In this document: piece after piece, positions 13,404-21,669 of the stretch
Layout: every line of letters starts with the position of its first letter
How positions within the stretch are numbered: the first letter of the stretch is position 1
Origin: a virus
Strand: one strand, 5' to 3'
DNA length: 39,265 nucleotides
Virus record (IMG/VR): IMGVR_UViG_3300010397_000064
Span: 1-39,265 of that record
The notes under the pieces: generated by a model
The model's database searches: none
Told to the model about the DNA's origin: nothing
Seen by the model: the letters and a program-made list of their open reading frames with translations, nothing else
Position numbers and translations under genes: made by a program

Positions 13404-13609
13404 CCGTGGATCCAACCCATAAGCATAAGAACCCCCGCAACAACAGTGGCCCCCAATGCGTAAAAAGTCCACTTGCCAAACTGAGCAAATTTCTCATCTA
13501 GCCATTCTTTTACCGCTTCTTGATAAGCCTCTTTGGCCAACTGCTTCATTTCTTCTTTTCCGACTTTTTTAAATATATTTTTAATTTCTTCCGTGTGATT
13601 GATTGGCAT
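13388..13609 (-). CDS. Small membrane protein with amphipathic helix, 73 aa
   Basis: MPINHTEEIKNIFKKVG... has a long charged helix (about residues 5-44) followed by one transmembrane segment (WTFYALGATVVAGVLMLMGW). It directly follows the holin-like gene, so a lysis role such as antiholin or pinholin partner is plausible. No family recognised. Confidence 0.6.
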   Translation of the reverse strand: MPINHTEEIKNIFKKVGKEEMKQLAKEAYQEAVKEWLDEKFAQFGKWTFYALGATVVAGVLMLMGWIHGWRPS

Positions 13610-13849
13610 TTATTTTCCTTGGGACATAGCATCGGTCTTATCAGCACTTCCCTTAGACGAACCAAAATAAAAATTAACAATTGCCGTGGCCCATCCCAAG
13701 ATTGTACCAACTGCGGCCATAACAATATCGCGGTTGGACTGTGGTATCTCAGTCGTGAATAGTCTACCAATAATATAGGCCGTAGCCACAATAATTAATC
13801 CAGCAATTACATACGAGCCGATTTCTCGGCCAAATCGTTTCCAGTCCAT
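13610..13849 (-). CDS. Holin-like protein, 79 aa
   Basis: ATG 13849 overlaps the upstream TAA (TAATG). Two hydrophobic helices (IGSYVIAGLIIVATAYIIG and VMAAVGTILGWATAIVNFYFG) are followed by the polar tail SSKGSADKTDAM, which resembles small phage holins. It would form the membrane lesion that releases lytic enzymes. Context supports this: it begins the lysis cassette. Confidence 0.68.
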   Translation of the reverse strand: MDWKRFGREIGSYVIAGLIIVATAYIIGRLFTTEIPQSNRDIVMAAVGTILGWATAIVNFYFGSSKGSADKTDAMSQGK

Positions 13850-14517
13850 TAGTGAGCCGCCCAACCAAGGGTGGAAGCGGCAGACGCCGTAACGGTAACT
13901 CCACCAGCAACGGCCACGTAATCCACACCAGGAGCGCCAAACGGGTTCCCGCTGATCTGAGCGAAGCTATACACCGTCGAAGTGGTCGCACCCGGAATGG
14001 AGATAAACACCGGCGTCGGAGTCCCACCAGCAATCGTGGTGATAACCGTGCCGCGAGCAATCGGTGTGCTAGTCGGAGTGGCGGAAGCCGTAGGCGTAAT
14101 CGTGGCAGTCGCCGTGGCAGTAGCCGCCGCAGGAGTATTGGTCGCGGTCGCAGTTCCGTTGAGGTTGATGTAGAAATTCCACACCTCTTGGGTCTGCATC
14201 GCCTGTGGCGTCGAAGCCCGAGTCACGTTAAGCTGGTTCCTCGTGATCGAATTCAACGTCATCCACTCAGCGTGCGGATCCGTAGGAGTACCCGCAACCA
14301 CCGGAGTGGCGTTATAGCTAGACCGATAAGCCAAGATCTGATACTTACCACCGTAGGTCGCGATTGGAACCACCTTCGTAATCTGCGTGGTCGGCACGTA
14401 GATCGTGGTCTGGCTCGTCGACACGGGAAGCTGAATCAGAACGTATTGCGTGGTCACAATCGCCCAAGCCACCCCAAACAATCCCATCATAAACAAAAAC
14501 GATAAAAGCTTTTTCAT
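13849..14517 (-). CDS. Exported Thr/Ala/Pro-rich protein, 222 aa
   Basis: The signal peptide MKKLLSFLFMMGLFGVAWA is followed by a compact domain (about 25-115), a TATAT/TPT-rich linker (about 122-152) and a C-terminal beta-like domain. Export from the host cell is unusual for a gene between tail fiber and holin. It might act in the periplasm during lysis, alter the envelope or be a virion accessory. No family recognised. Confidence 0.65.
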   Translation of the reverse strand: MKKLLSFLFMMGLFGVAWAIVTTQYVLIQLPVSTSQTTIYVPTTQITKVVPIATYGGKYQILAYRSSYNATPVVAGTPTDPHAEWMTLNSITRNQLNVTRASTPQAMQTQEVWNFYINLNGTATATNTPAAATATATATITPTASATPTSTPIARGTVITTIAGGTPTPVFISIPGATTSTVYSFAQISGNPFGAPGVDYVAVAGGVTVTASAASTLGWAAH

Positions 14518-14693
14518 TTCATTCTCCTTAATTTAGCTCTTTCCTTCATTGGACTTGAGGCTGGGCCGGTGGAGGCGAAATCATGCAACTGGGCGAGGGA
14601 CATTTGGGGATCGGATGCCATTGGATGTCCAGCTTTCGCCCTCGCGTAAGCGGCACCCATAAGGTGCTGTTGTGCCTGTGAAACTGATGGCAT
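14514..14693 (-). CDS. Small conserved-looking phage protein, 59 aa
   Basis: ATG 14693 follows AAAAGGA. MPSVSQAQQHLMGAAYARAKAG... ends SSPMKERAKLRRMK, like the short proteins often found in podovirus late operons. Its stop TGA overlaps the next ATG (14517). Function unknown. Confidence 0.6.
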   Translation of the reverse strand: MPSVSQAQQHLMGAAYARAKAGHPMASDPQMSLAQLHDFASTGPASSPMKERAKLRRMK

Positions 14694-14706
14694 ATTATAT
14701 ATCCTT

Positions 14707-17052
14707 TTAAGAAGTGGCGGTACTAACTTTTCGGGCCCAAATTTGAACAGTTATTCTTCCTGTGGAAATATTGCCTAAAGAGGCGAAAGCATTCAAATAA
14801 ACATCGGTACTGGAACTGACCGCCACGAGAATAGACTGACATTGGCATCCCAAAGAAGATTGAGTAATACTATTGCCACGCCAACATCCCGTTCCGGCCA
14901 AGGAATTTCCCGTACTTCCAGTGGGATAAGCCGTTCCCGCCTTGAGAGTTATTGCTCCGCCGGTAGCAAGGACGGTTGGAAGTGCAGAAGTATCCGCTCC
15001 GTTTGCCGTTCCGAAAGCGTAGTCTGCCACGGAGTAAGAAGCGTTTCCTGCGTTGGCCCCGAAGATAACCATCCCGTGAATTTCCCAGGTGCCAGAAGTC
15101 AAAGTTATTTTATTAGAGCTTGTGGCGAATTGTTGCCAGTTTCCAGAGGCGGATGGTGTTTTTTCTGTTGAAGTTGCGTTCAGAAATGAAATCGAAGACG
15201 GAAGAGACGCAGAAGCCGCCGCATCCGCATAAGCTGTGGTGGCCAACTTCGTCGAGTTATCGTTTGCCGCCTGCGTAGTCGATGTGCAATTGGCTAAATT
15301 CCCTGAAGCCGGAGTTCCTAGCGCGGGAGTGGTTAGCGTGGGCGATGTAAGTGTCTTATTGGTGAGAGTTTGAATGCCATCTAACGTCACAATCGTTGAA
15401 GGCTTTAAAGAAAATTCAACGAAGGTTAATGGGTCCGTCCCAATAGTCGCCACTTGAGAAGTCAGCACCCACGTGGTTGTCCCATTTGAAGTTCCATTTA
15501 CTACGGGTATCGCCCCCGTATTATTTATGTCGGATGGTTGGTCGTAATCCAGCGCCCTCGTTAAAACAACTCCCTGTAAAACACCTTGTAGTGTCGTGAC
15601 GTAATAAACTCCATTAAAAGCACCGGATGGACTTTGGGTGTCATTTTTTACTAACACCCTTTGACCCAATGTGGTGAATGTAAACCCGTCCACAGTAAAG
15701 GCTGTGTTGTTTGGACCAGTTAATGTGGCTCCGATTCCACTTACTCCATTGTTGTATGTAAATCCACTTGTATCCGCCGCTGCCGTTGTTGCCGCTTGAA
15801 CAGCCATGGCGGGGTTAACTCCAGCAATCGCATTTGAAATTGCGGTTGTTACATAAGCCGTAGTTGCGATTTTGGTTGAGTTGTCGCTTGCTGATTGAGT
15901 TGTGGTAGTGGGTGATCCGGCAAGAGAGACGCTTGTTTTGATAGTAGCGACGCCGATATTCGATATTGTAAAATCACCACTTATGGCCCTGGTAACCCAC
16001 GACGAACCATCTGCAATTAATATATTGGCGGATGTAGCCGTGGTTGAACCAAGCGAAACTCCGTTAATCTTAGCGACGGTTGGATTTGGATAAGTCCCAG
16101 ATAAATCTCCGCCAGCCGTTCCGCCTGGAGCGGTGCCAGTTATTAAAACGCTTGAGGCGGCTGTAATTAAGCCTTTCCCGTTAACCGTGAACTGCCCAAC
16201 GTGCGTGGCGTCTCCCCAAGTTCCGGTATTTGTATTCACGGTTGACAAAGTAAATGCCACAGAACCTGGTCCACTAGCAGTGCCATCCCCAGTAAGGGCG
16301 GTGATATAACTACCGGCTGGCTGTTTTGAATTGAATGTATTCCAATCCGTACTACTCAGCCAACCATTTACTGATCCAGATGCCTGGGTTTCGCTTATAT
16401 TCGGAGTAGTCCCGCCGCTACTCGACAACGGTGGCGTCGCGGTAACTGAGGTAACTCCGGTTCCGGGAGGAACCGCCCAGGCTCCGTTGCCATTCATAAA
16501 CTTAGTCGAATCTCCGTCGAGGGCTGGCATTAACCCATACTGCGAAGTGTTCACCCATCCGGAGTGAGCGAGTACGTCCCAGTATAAATTATCTGGATCT
16601 TGGAGATTGCTATATAGTATTAAGTTCTGTTTCTCAACATCAGACGAAGTAATCATGTCCCCAAGATCAATCGAGGCATACCCTCCGCCCTCAAACGAAT
16701 CCGTGGTAGTCCTGATTTTAGCGTGACCACCATTACCGAGAGCCGTAATATTTTTAACGATATATAACACCGGCGATGTTAACGTGCTTAAATTTGGTAG
16801 AGTTAGCGTCACATCGCCAGCGGGTGTTGGTATCCCGCATTGAATCTGGATTATGCAATCCAGTATCGTGGCTGTGTAATTCGATGAAATAGTACGAACC
16901 GAGAGATGCCCCAGATTCTTAACCGTGGCAGTGCCAATCAACAGATATAATTGCTGACGAACCCGTTCAAACACATCTCGGTCATCACCGAAAACTTGGG
17001 TGATTACTTGCTTATAATTTAGGTCACCGCTATTGGGTTGGATGAGGCTCAT
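14707..17052 (-). CDS. Tail fiber/appendage protein, 781 aa
   Basis: The N-terminus (about residues 1-110) would attach to the virion. The middle has tail-fiber repeats such as GGDLSGTYPNPTVAKINGV (about 312-330), STKIATTAYV and STKLATTAYA, and LDGIQTLTNKTLTSPTLT. A C-terminal jelly-roll-like region (about 640-781) probably binds the receptor. Gly, Ser and Thr are very abundant. No chaperone or peptidase tail motif is visible. ATGA coupling with the upstream gene. Confidence 0.82.
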   Translation of the reverse strand: MSLIQPNSGDLNYKQVITQVFGDDRDVFERVRQQLYLLIGTATVKNLGHLSVRTISSNYTATILDCIIQIQCGIPTPAGDVTLTLPNLSTLTSPVLYIVKNITALGNGGHAKIRTTTDSFEGGGYASIDLGDMITSSDVEKQNLILYSNLQDPDNLYWDVLAHSGWVNTSQYGLMPALDGDSTKFMNGNGAWAVPPGTGVTSVTATPPLSSSGGTTPNISETQASGSVNGWLSSTDWNTFNSKQPAGSYITALTGDGTASGPGSVAFTLSTVNTNTGTWGDATHVGQFTVNGKGLITAASSVLITGTAPGGTAGGDLSGTYPNPTVAKINGVSLGSTTATSANILIADGSSWVTRAISGDFTISNIGVATIKTSVSLAGSPTTTTQSASDNSTKIATTAYVTTAISNAIAGVNPAMAVQAATTAAADTSGFTYNNGVSGIGATLTGPNNTAFTVDGFTFTTLGQRVLVKNDTQSPSGAFNGVYYVTTLQGVLQGVVLTRALDYDQPSDINNTGAIPVVNGTSNGTTTWVLTSQVATIGTDPLTFVEFSLKPSTIVTLDGIQTLTNKTLTSPTLTTPALGTPASGNLANCTSTTQAANDNSTKLATTAYADAAASASLPSSISFLNATSTEKTPSASGNWQQFATSSNKITLTSGTWEIHGMVIFGANAGNASYSVADYAFGTANGADTSALPTVLATGGAITLKAGTAYPTGSTGNSLAGTGCWRGNSITQSSLGCQCQSILVAVSSSTDVYLNAFASLGNISTGRITVQIWARKVSTATS

Positions 17053-19985
17053 TGGCCACTTCCTGGGACATATGATTCGTCGTTTAATTTCTGTAACAAA
17101 GCGTCAATCGGTCCCGTCGAAGACCCGCGATTCTGAGCGTGTTTCTTGGAGATCATCAGATCCTGTTTGCGCCGGGCATAAGCCAGTTTGGCGAAGTCGG
17201 TGGCCTTATTTAGATCAATGGGCTTAACAGAGATTCCTCCGATGTTGGCGGCAACGGTATCTGCCGGTTCGCCCATGAGAGTATTAATCATATTCAACGG
17301 TCTGATATCCCTCAGCCAGTTCAATGTTTTCTTCTGCACGTCTTGACCAAAAAACTTACCAGTCTCACCTGGATAGTTCTCAATCTTTGAAGGTTCACCG
17401 CCAGCGGTCTTAAAGAACATTGATTGATTAAAATTATTCTCAAGCGAAGTCTTAATAAATGGCGACAACGAAGATTCCATCATATCCACGAAACGAGAGA
17501 TGGACGTGAAATCCTCAAGGTCAGCCGACGGGATGGTGTTCTTCAATCGAAGGTAATTCCACTTGCCGGTCTTCTGATCGTAGTTAAGTCGTATATGCCA
17601 GTCGCCTTTTATGTATTCGTCCAAGGCTCGCTCGTCAGGCTTCTCTCCATTGGGTCCACGACCAATGGTGGCTTCGATGTTTTCCTTGGCCCGTTGAGGA
17701 ATAGCGAATTTACCCGGCCTGGTTAAAATATGCTCCATCATCACCGGAACGTTTAACCGAGTCCAGGACAAGAACGGAAAGGCAACCTTAAGCTTCTGCA
17801 ATTGAGGCGAGATTCCGCCCATGTAATCATAGAGATACTTACGCACATCATCAATGGCGGCTTGAGGAGTCCACCCCTGTAAGCGCCTAGTAATATAGTG
17901 CTGGATACGAAACACGTTTTCCACGAGTTCGTTTGCTTTTCCCGAGATTCCAATACCGATCATTCTCTCGGCTTTGGAGAGGCCCTTGCCGAACATTTCT
18001 TTGGTGAAGCCTTCGTTGAAAAGGTTAGCGTCTTTCATGGTGGCTAGTTCTTTACCTAGATCCAGGCCGAATTGTTCTCCTGCCTTGGAGGCCAGTTCAG
18101 CGAACTTGGCAGGATTATCACCAGCTTTTCTAAGAATATTACCGAGATAAAGAGCCGCCTTGGCACCTGATGGCGAAGTTGCACCCATAAAAATTTCCGG
18201 CCTTCCCGCAACGTGACCAATGTATGTTGGACCGGCCATTGCTGATTGCATTCCATTGGACATAATATTTCTAGACATAAAAGGAAAAGTTCCGGGAGGA
18301 GCCAATAATGTGATTCGCTTAAATAGATTTGTTGCCGAAACTAATGGTTTAATAATTGTTTGGATGAAGCCCCAGGCATGATTCATCTGGTCTTCGTGGG
18401 TCATCAGGCCAATGAAATTCTTGAACTCGTGCGCCGTTTCTGGGGTCATATACATATGGCCCAGATTCACGTTCTCACCAGATTGCTTAAGGTGGCCCAT
18501 GATAGTCTGGAATTCTTTCGGGATATCCACCCTCACGGCCGGCGTTGTGCCGAAGTCTGCCCTCGAAGCGCGAGCGATGGTTGGATCCTTCATCATCTGC
18601 CCCACCGTTTCGCCAGTGGAAATCTGCCTAGACTTATTCTCTAGGTATTTACCAAATGCCTTCTGTGTATTCTGTTCATAGAACGAGGCCGCTTGGGGAT
18701 CTCCGGTTTTAAACATATCTAGGACATTTGGATTCTTTTTAACCTTATCGCCCAGAAGGCGGTCAAATAACTGAGCCCTCATTTGCGGGTCACGTTGAGC
18801 CGCCTCGATCTGCCCTTGGGTTAGGTCCGTAAATACACGTTGAGCCCTACCACCAGAGCCATTAATACCCTCCCCACCAGCCTTGGATATGGCGTTCTTC
18901 GTCTCTTGGCTGATAATACGAGGAGCGCCAAAGAACTCTCCCAGAGAACCATTTAAACCCATAGAGGCAGATCTCACACCCAAGCGTTGAATCGTTCCGC
19001 GTTGTAAATCGGCCAACTTTTCAACAGCCGGAACAGATGGTCCGGCCACAGGAATCTTGGTCACGAACTCTTTGACTGCCGGAGCGGCAGTGGCTGATAA
19101 CCCGCGCTCGGCTATTGGCTTATCCAACGAACGCTTAATTTCCGAGTCAACAATTTCTTCGGGCTTAAGACCCATGGACTTATAATGGTCGGCCATGGCC
19201 GGGTTGGTCTTATCCAGTTCTCCGGCCTTAATGGAATTGGTGGCTTCCTTGCGAAGTCCTTTCCAAGTATCGGCTTTAGACGCCAAGGACTCGGCATTAA
19301 ATATATTCGCCGCTTTAGAGGTGGCGATATTCGTATACTGCCTCAGCTTATTAAACTGAGGCTTCATAAAATCTAGAGTTTGTTGAACGCCGGGAATGGC
19401 CTTGAAAGCTTTACCCGTTCCCTCCAATAGAGAACCGGCAACCTTGCTACCAAAATCAGGTAACAATGGAATGGCTGTCTTGGTGAATGGAGCCCTCATA
19501 GCTAAGAACGAGCGTTCGCCGTTCTGGAGCCCCTCGGTAAACTTAGCTAGATCACCAGTGGCCTGAGCGGCTTTACCAGCCTTAGTAAGCTCACCAACAC
19601 CGATCCAGTTTAATGGATCTCCCGGGTTTACCACATCCCCAAGAAACCCACCAACGGCCAAGGCGGCTCGACCTAGTTTTGAGTCCGGCAACTGGCTAGT
19701 ACCTCGAAACGCCTGAATAACATCGGAGCCGGTGGGAACGGGCTTCTCGCCATGCAACTCGGCTTCGATATCTTGACCAGCAGGATTGCCTTGGGCCAAG
19801 TTAATTAGGAATTGTTTACTCGGAGCCCCGGTCCTAGACAGAAAAGACATAGCCTTTTCCAGATTCGATCCCTCAGTTTCAAGAGCCCGATCGCCGGTTT
19901 TCGATTTCGGAAACAACGAAGACTTCGGAGTTTTACCGCCGAAGATACCAGTCGTTGGTTTGTTATTTCCGAAGATCGAAGGCAT
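17049..19985 (-). CDS. Large internal virion / DNA-ejection protein, 978 aa
   Basis: Starts MPSIFGNNKPTTGIFGG after AGGA. The protein is long and mostly helical with hydrophobic patches (LGRAALAVGGFLGDVV, KVAFPFLSWTRLNVPVM). The latter and MSRNIMSNGMQ recall large polyvalent phage virion proteins carried into the cell. Position between two Gln-rich virion proteins and the fiber fits a podovirus ejection protein that helps form a channel through the envelope. No transglycosylase motif seen. Confidence 0.65.
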   Translation of the reverse strand: MPSIFGNNKPTTGIFGGKTPKSSLFPKSKTGDRALETEGSNLEKAMSFLSRTGAPSKQFLINLAQGNPAGQDIEAELHGEKPVPTGSDVIQAFRGTSQLPDSKLGRAALAVGGFLGDVVNPGDPLNWIGVGELTKAGKAAQATGDLAKFTEGLQNGERSFLAMRAPFTKTAIPLLPDFGSKVAGSLLEGTGKAFKAIPGVQQTLDFMKPQFNKLRQYTNIATSKAANIFNAESLASKADTWKGLRKEATNSIKAGELDKTNPAMADHYKSMGLKPEEIVDSEIKRSLDKPIAERGLSATAAPAVKEFVTKIPVAGPSVPAVEKLADLQRGTIQRLGVRSASMGLNGSLGEFFGAPRIISQETKNAISKAGGEGINGSGGRAQRVFTDLTQGQIEAAQRDPQMRAQLFDRLLGDKVKKNPNVLDMFKTGDPQAASFYEQNTQKAFGKYLENKSRQISTGETVGQMMKDPTIARASRADFGTTPAVRVDIPKEFQTIMGHLKQSGENVNLGHMYMTPETAHEFKNFIGLMTHEDQMNHAWGFIQTIIKPLVSATNLFKRITLLAPPGTFPFMSRNIMSNGMQSAMAGPTYIGHVAGRPEIFMGATSPSGAKAALYLGNILRKAGDNPAKFAELASKAGEQFGLDLGKELATMKDANLFNEGFTKEMFGKGLSKAERMIGIGISGKANELVENVFRIQHYITRRLQGWTPQAAIDDVRKYLYDYMGGISPQLQKLKVAFPFLSWTRLNVPVMMEHILTRPGKFAIPQRAKENIEATIGRGPNGEKPDERALDEYIKGDWHIRLNYDQKTGKWNYLRLKNTIPSADLEDFTSISRFVDMMESSLSPFIKTSLENNFNQSMFFKTAGGEPSKIENYPGETGKFFGQDVQKKTLNWLRDIRPLNMINTLMGEPADTVAANIGGISVKPIDLNKATDFAKLAYARRKQDLMISKKHAQNRGSSTGPIDALLQKLNDESYVPGSGQ

Positions 19986-19987
19986 TA

Positions 19988-20518
19988 TTAATATCCTGGT
20001 CCCGGCAACGAATTCATCACGTCGGGAGGAATTGTGTTGGTCGGTAACTGCAAAGCTTGACGTTTACGATTAACGAACGGGCTCTCTGGATTACCTTGGA
20101 AACCCGTAGCCGGAGCATACAACAGTTGACTAATTCCGGGAGCGCCAAGCTTCTGCGGGCTATACTGGCTACCCACATACGCCTTCTGATCTGGAGGCAA
20201 CTGAGAATAAACCTGTTGAGCCACGGTCGGATAAACACTCTGAATCGTCTGATCGTTAATCGGCATCGGATTCGCGGGGTTCATTTGATTGTGCTGATTC
20301 AGAGTGGCGATAGCCTTCATCTTCACCGCATCATTAAACTGCTGTTGCGCGATCTGTTGGTTATATTTCTCCATCTGCAAGTTCTGGAAACGTTCTTGCA
20401 TGGCGGATTTTTGTTTTTCCATGCCTAATTGACGGTCAACATTCTGCTGTTGCTGTTGTTCCTGTCCGAGATTCATCAACGTCCCAGCAAGGAAACGAAC
20501 TGAGTCTTTATTGGCCAT
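19988..20518 (-). CDS. Gln-rich internal virion protein, 176 aa
   Basis: ATG 20518 follows GGAGGTG; the longer frame from 20608 is not used. MANKDSVRFLAGTLMNLGQEQQQQQNV... begins with a Gln-rich helical stretch (about 18-75), followed by Pro-rich segments. Probably a virion or ejection protein by context. Confidence 0.6.
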   Translation of the reverse strand: MANKDSVRFLAGTLMNLGQEQQQQQNVDRQLGMEKQKSAMQERFQNLQMEKYNQQIAQQQFNDAVKMKAIATLNQHNQMNPANPMPINDQTIQSVYPTVAQQVYSQLPPDQKAYVGSQYSPQKLGAPGISQLLYAPATGFQGNPESPFVNRKRQALQLPTNTIPPDVMNSLPGPGY

Positions 20519-20861
20519 TACGAACACCTCCGCCGAATCCGGCCAAACCGCCAGAAGCCCCATTACCGCCAAACATACCTTGGCCGTAAAGCTTATAAGC
20601 CGGAGCAATCAATGACAGGTAATCAAACGGAGTGGCCTGTTGCCCTTGATCTTCAATTCCCTGCATAGTCTTCCCGGCGTTGTACATATCCTGGTGCTGT
20701 TGGCCCATCTGGTTAAGTTTGTACATAGCCAACTGTTGTAGTGCGGATCTTTTATTACCCTGCGCCAAACGTTGAGCTTGCCCAAAATCAGCGTTGGTGG
20801 ATGGCGCTCCAGCCAGCGTCGGAATATTAGCGATCTGCTGTTCGTTCAAAAATTGGTTCAT
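20508..20861 (-). CDS. Gln/Gly-rich virion-associated protein, 117 aa
   Basis: MNQFLNEQQIANIPTLAG... has a helical middle (RSALQQLAMYKLNQMGQQHQ) and a Gly-rich tail (GMFGGNGASGGLAGFGGG). It resembles its neighbours in composition, and the three consecutive Gln-rich genes may form one ejection complex. Family not recognised. Confidence 0.6.
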   Translation of the reverse strand: MNQFLNEQQIANIPTLAGAPSTNADFGQAQRLAQGNKRSALQQLAMYKLNQMGQQHQDMYNAGKTMQGIEDQGQQATPFDYLSLIAPAYKLYGQGMFGGNGASGGLAGFGGGVRNGQ

Positions 20862-20862
20862 C

Positions 20863-21669
20863 TCAACCCCCTAAGTATTTACCGACACTAGCGCTCAACC
20901 CAAGGATATCGAATGGGTCAAACGCCTGTTGCTGTTTAAGTTTCTGGGCGGCGGCTTGCTGTCCTTGCAAACTATTCAAGAAATCCTGATAATTAATATT
21001 GCTTCCCTTGAGCCCTTGGGTCAGCGAGTCGGACAAGGACTGATACCCACCCTGAATGTTCGATAGTTCGGATTTCTGGCGATTGGCTAATTCGCTTAAC
21101 CCGCCACTTCCGGATCCGCCAGCCAACACCGAAGAACCAAGACCACGAGAGTTCAGCATCCCAAGCATCTGGCGTTGAACGAATGGCGACGTGCGGTTGA
21201 ACTCGTTTACATCTGCCTGTTCGGCCGGCACCAAAGCCGATTGGGCTTGGTTGTATGAATTCGTAACATCGGCTTGGCCCTTAAGCGAATTGATTACAGT
21301 TTGAAGATCACCAACAGAAGTATTGCCGAGTCCGTATTTATTGAAGGTCTGTTGATACGGTTGGAGTTGGCCGGTGGTTAATCCACTCGTGCCGGCCAGG
21401 TTGCCGGAGTTAGCCATGGCGTATAAATCATTGACGTTCTTGCCCGCATTCCACTGTTGGTTCTTCTCTAGGGCCTGTTGAGCCGCCAATAGATCGTTAT
21501 ATTCTTGGGTCTTATCAAACGTAGCCTGTGGCGCTGTAATCGCCCCAGAAGTAGAGGGGGCTGGAGCCATAGTCTGTGGGGCCACCTGGGGCGGAGGAGC
21601 CATAGTCTGCTGAGTCGCCAGTCTACGATTAACCAGAGGGCTAGTTTGTTGGGTCTGAGGCCAAGCCAT
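20863..21669 (-). CDS. Gln-rich virion/ejection protein, 268 aa
   Basis: ATG 21669 overlaps the upstream TAA (TAATG). Pro/Gln-rich N-terminus (about 1-50), then helices including SELANRQKSELSNIQGGYQSL-type heptads and RQMLGMLNSRGLGSSVLAGG, typical of internal virion proteins. Hydrophobic C-terminus (DILGLSASVGKYLGG). Function by context. Confidence 0.6.
   Translation of the reverse strand: MAWPQTQQTSPLVNRRLATQQTMAPPPQVAPQTMAPAPSTSGAITAPQATFDKTQEYNDLLAAQQALEKNQQWNAGKNVNDLYAMANSGNLAGTSGLTTGQLQPYQQTFNKYGLGNTSVGDLQTVINSLKGQADVTNSYNQAQSALVPAEQADVNEFNRTSPFVQRQMLGMLNSRGLGSSVLAGGSGSGGLSELANRQKSELSNIQGGYQSLSDSLTQGLKGSNINYQDFLNSLQGQQAAAQKLKQQQAFDPFDILGLSASVGKYLGG

Noticed and set aside
13852-14505. 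Plus-strand 217-aa Arg/Ser-rich frame
   Set aside because: It is exactly antisense to the signal-peptide gene 13849-14517; the Arg/Ser bias is what the reverse of a Thr/Ala/Val-rich gene gives.
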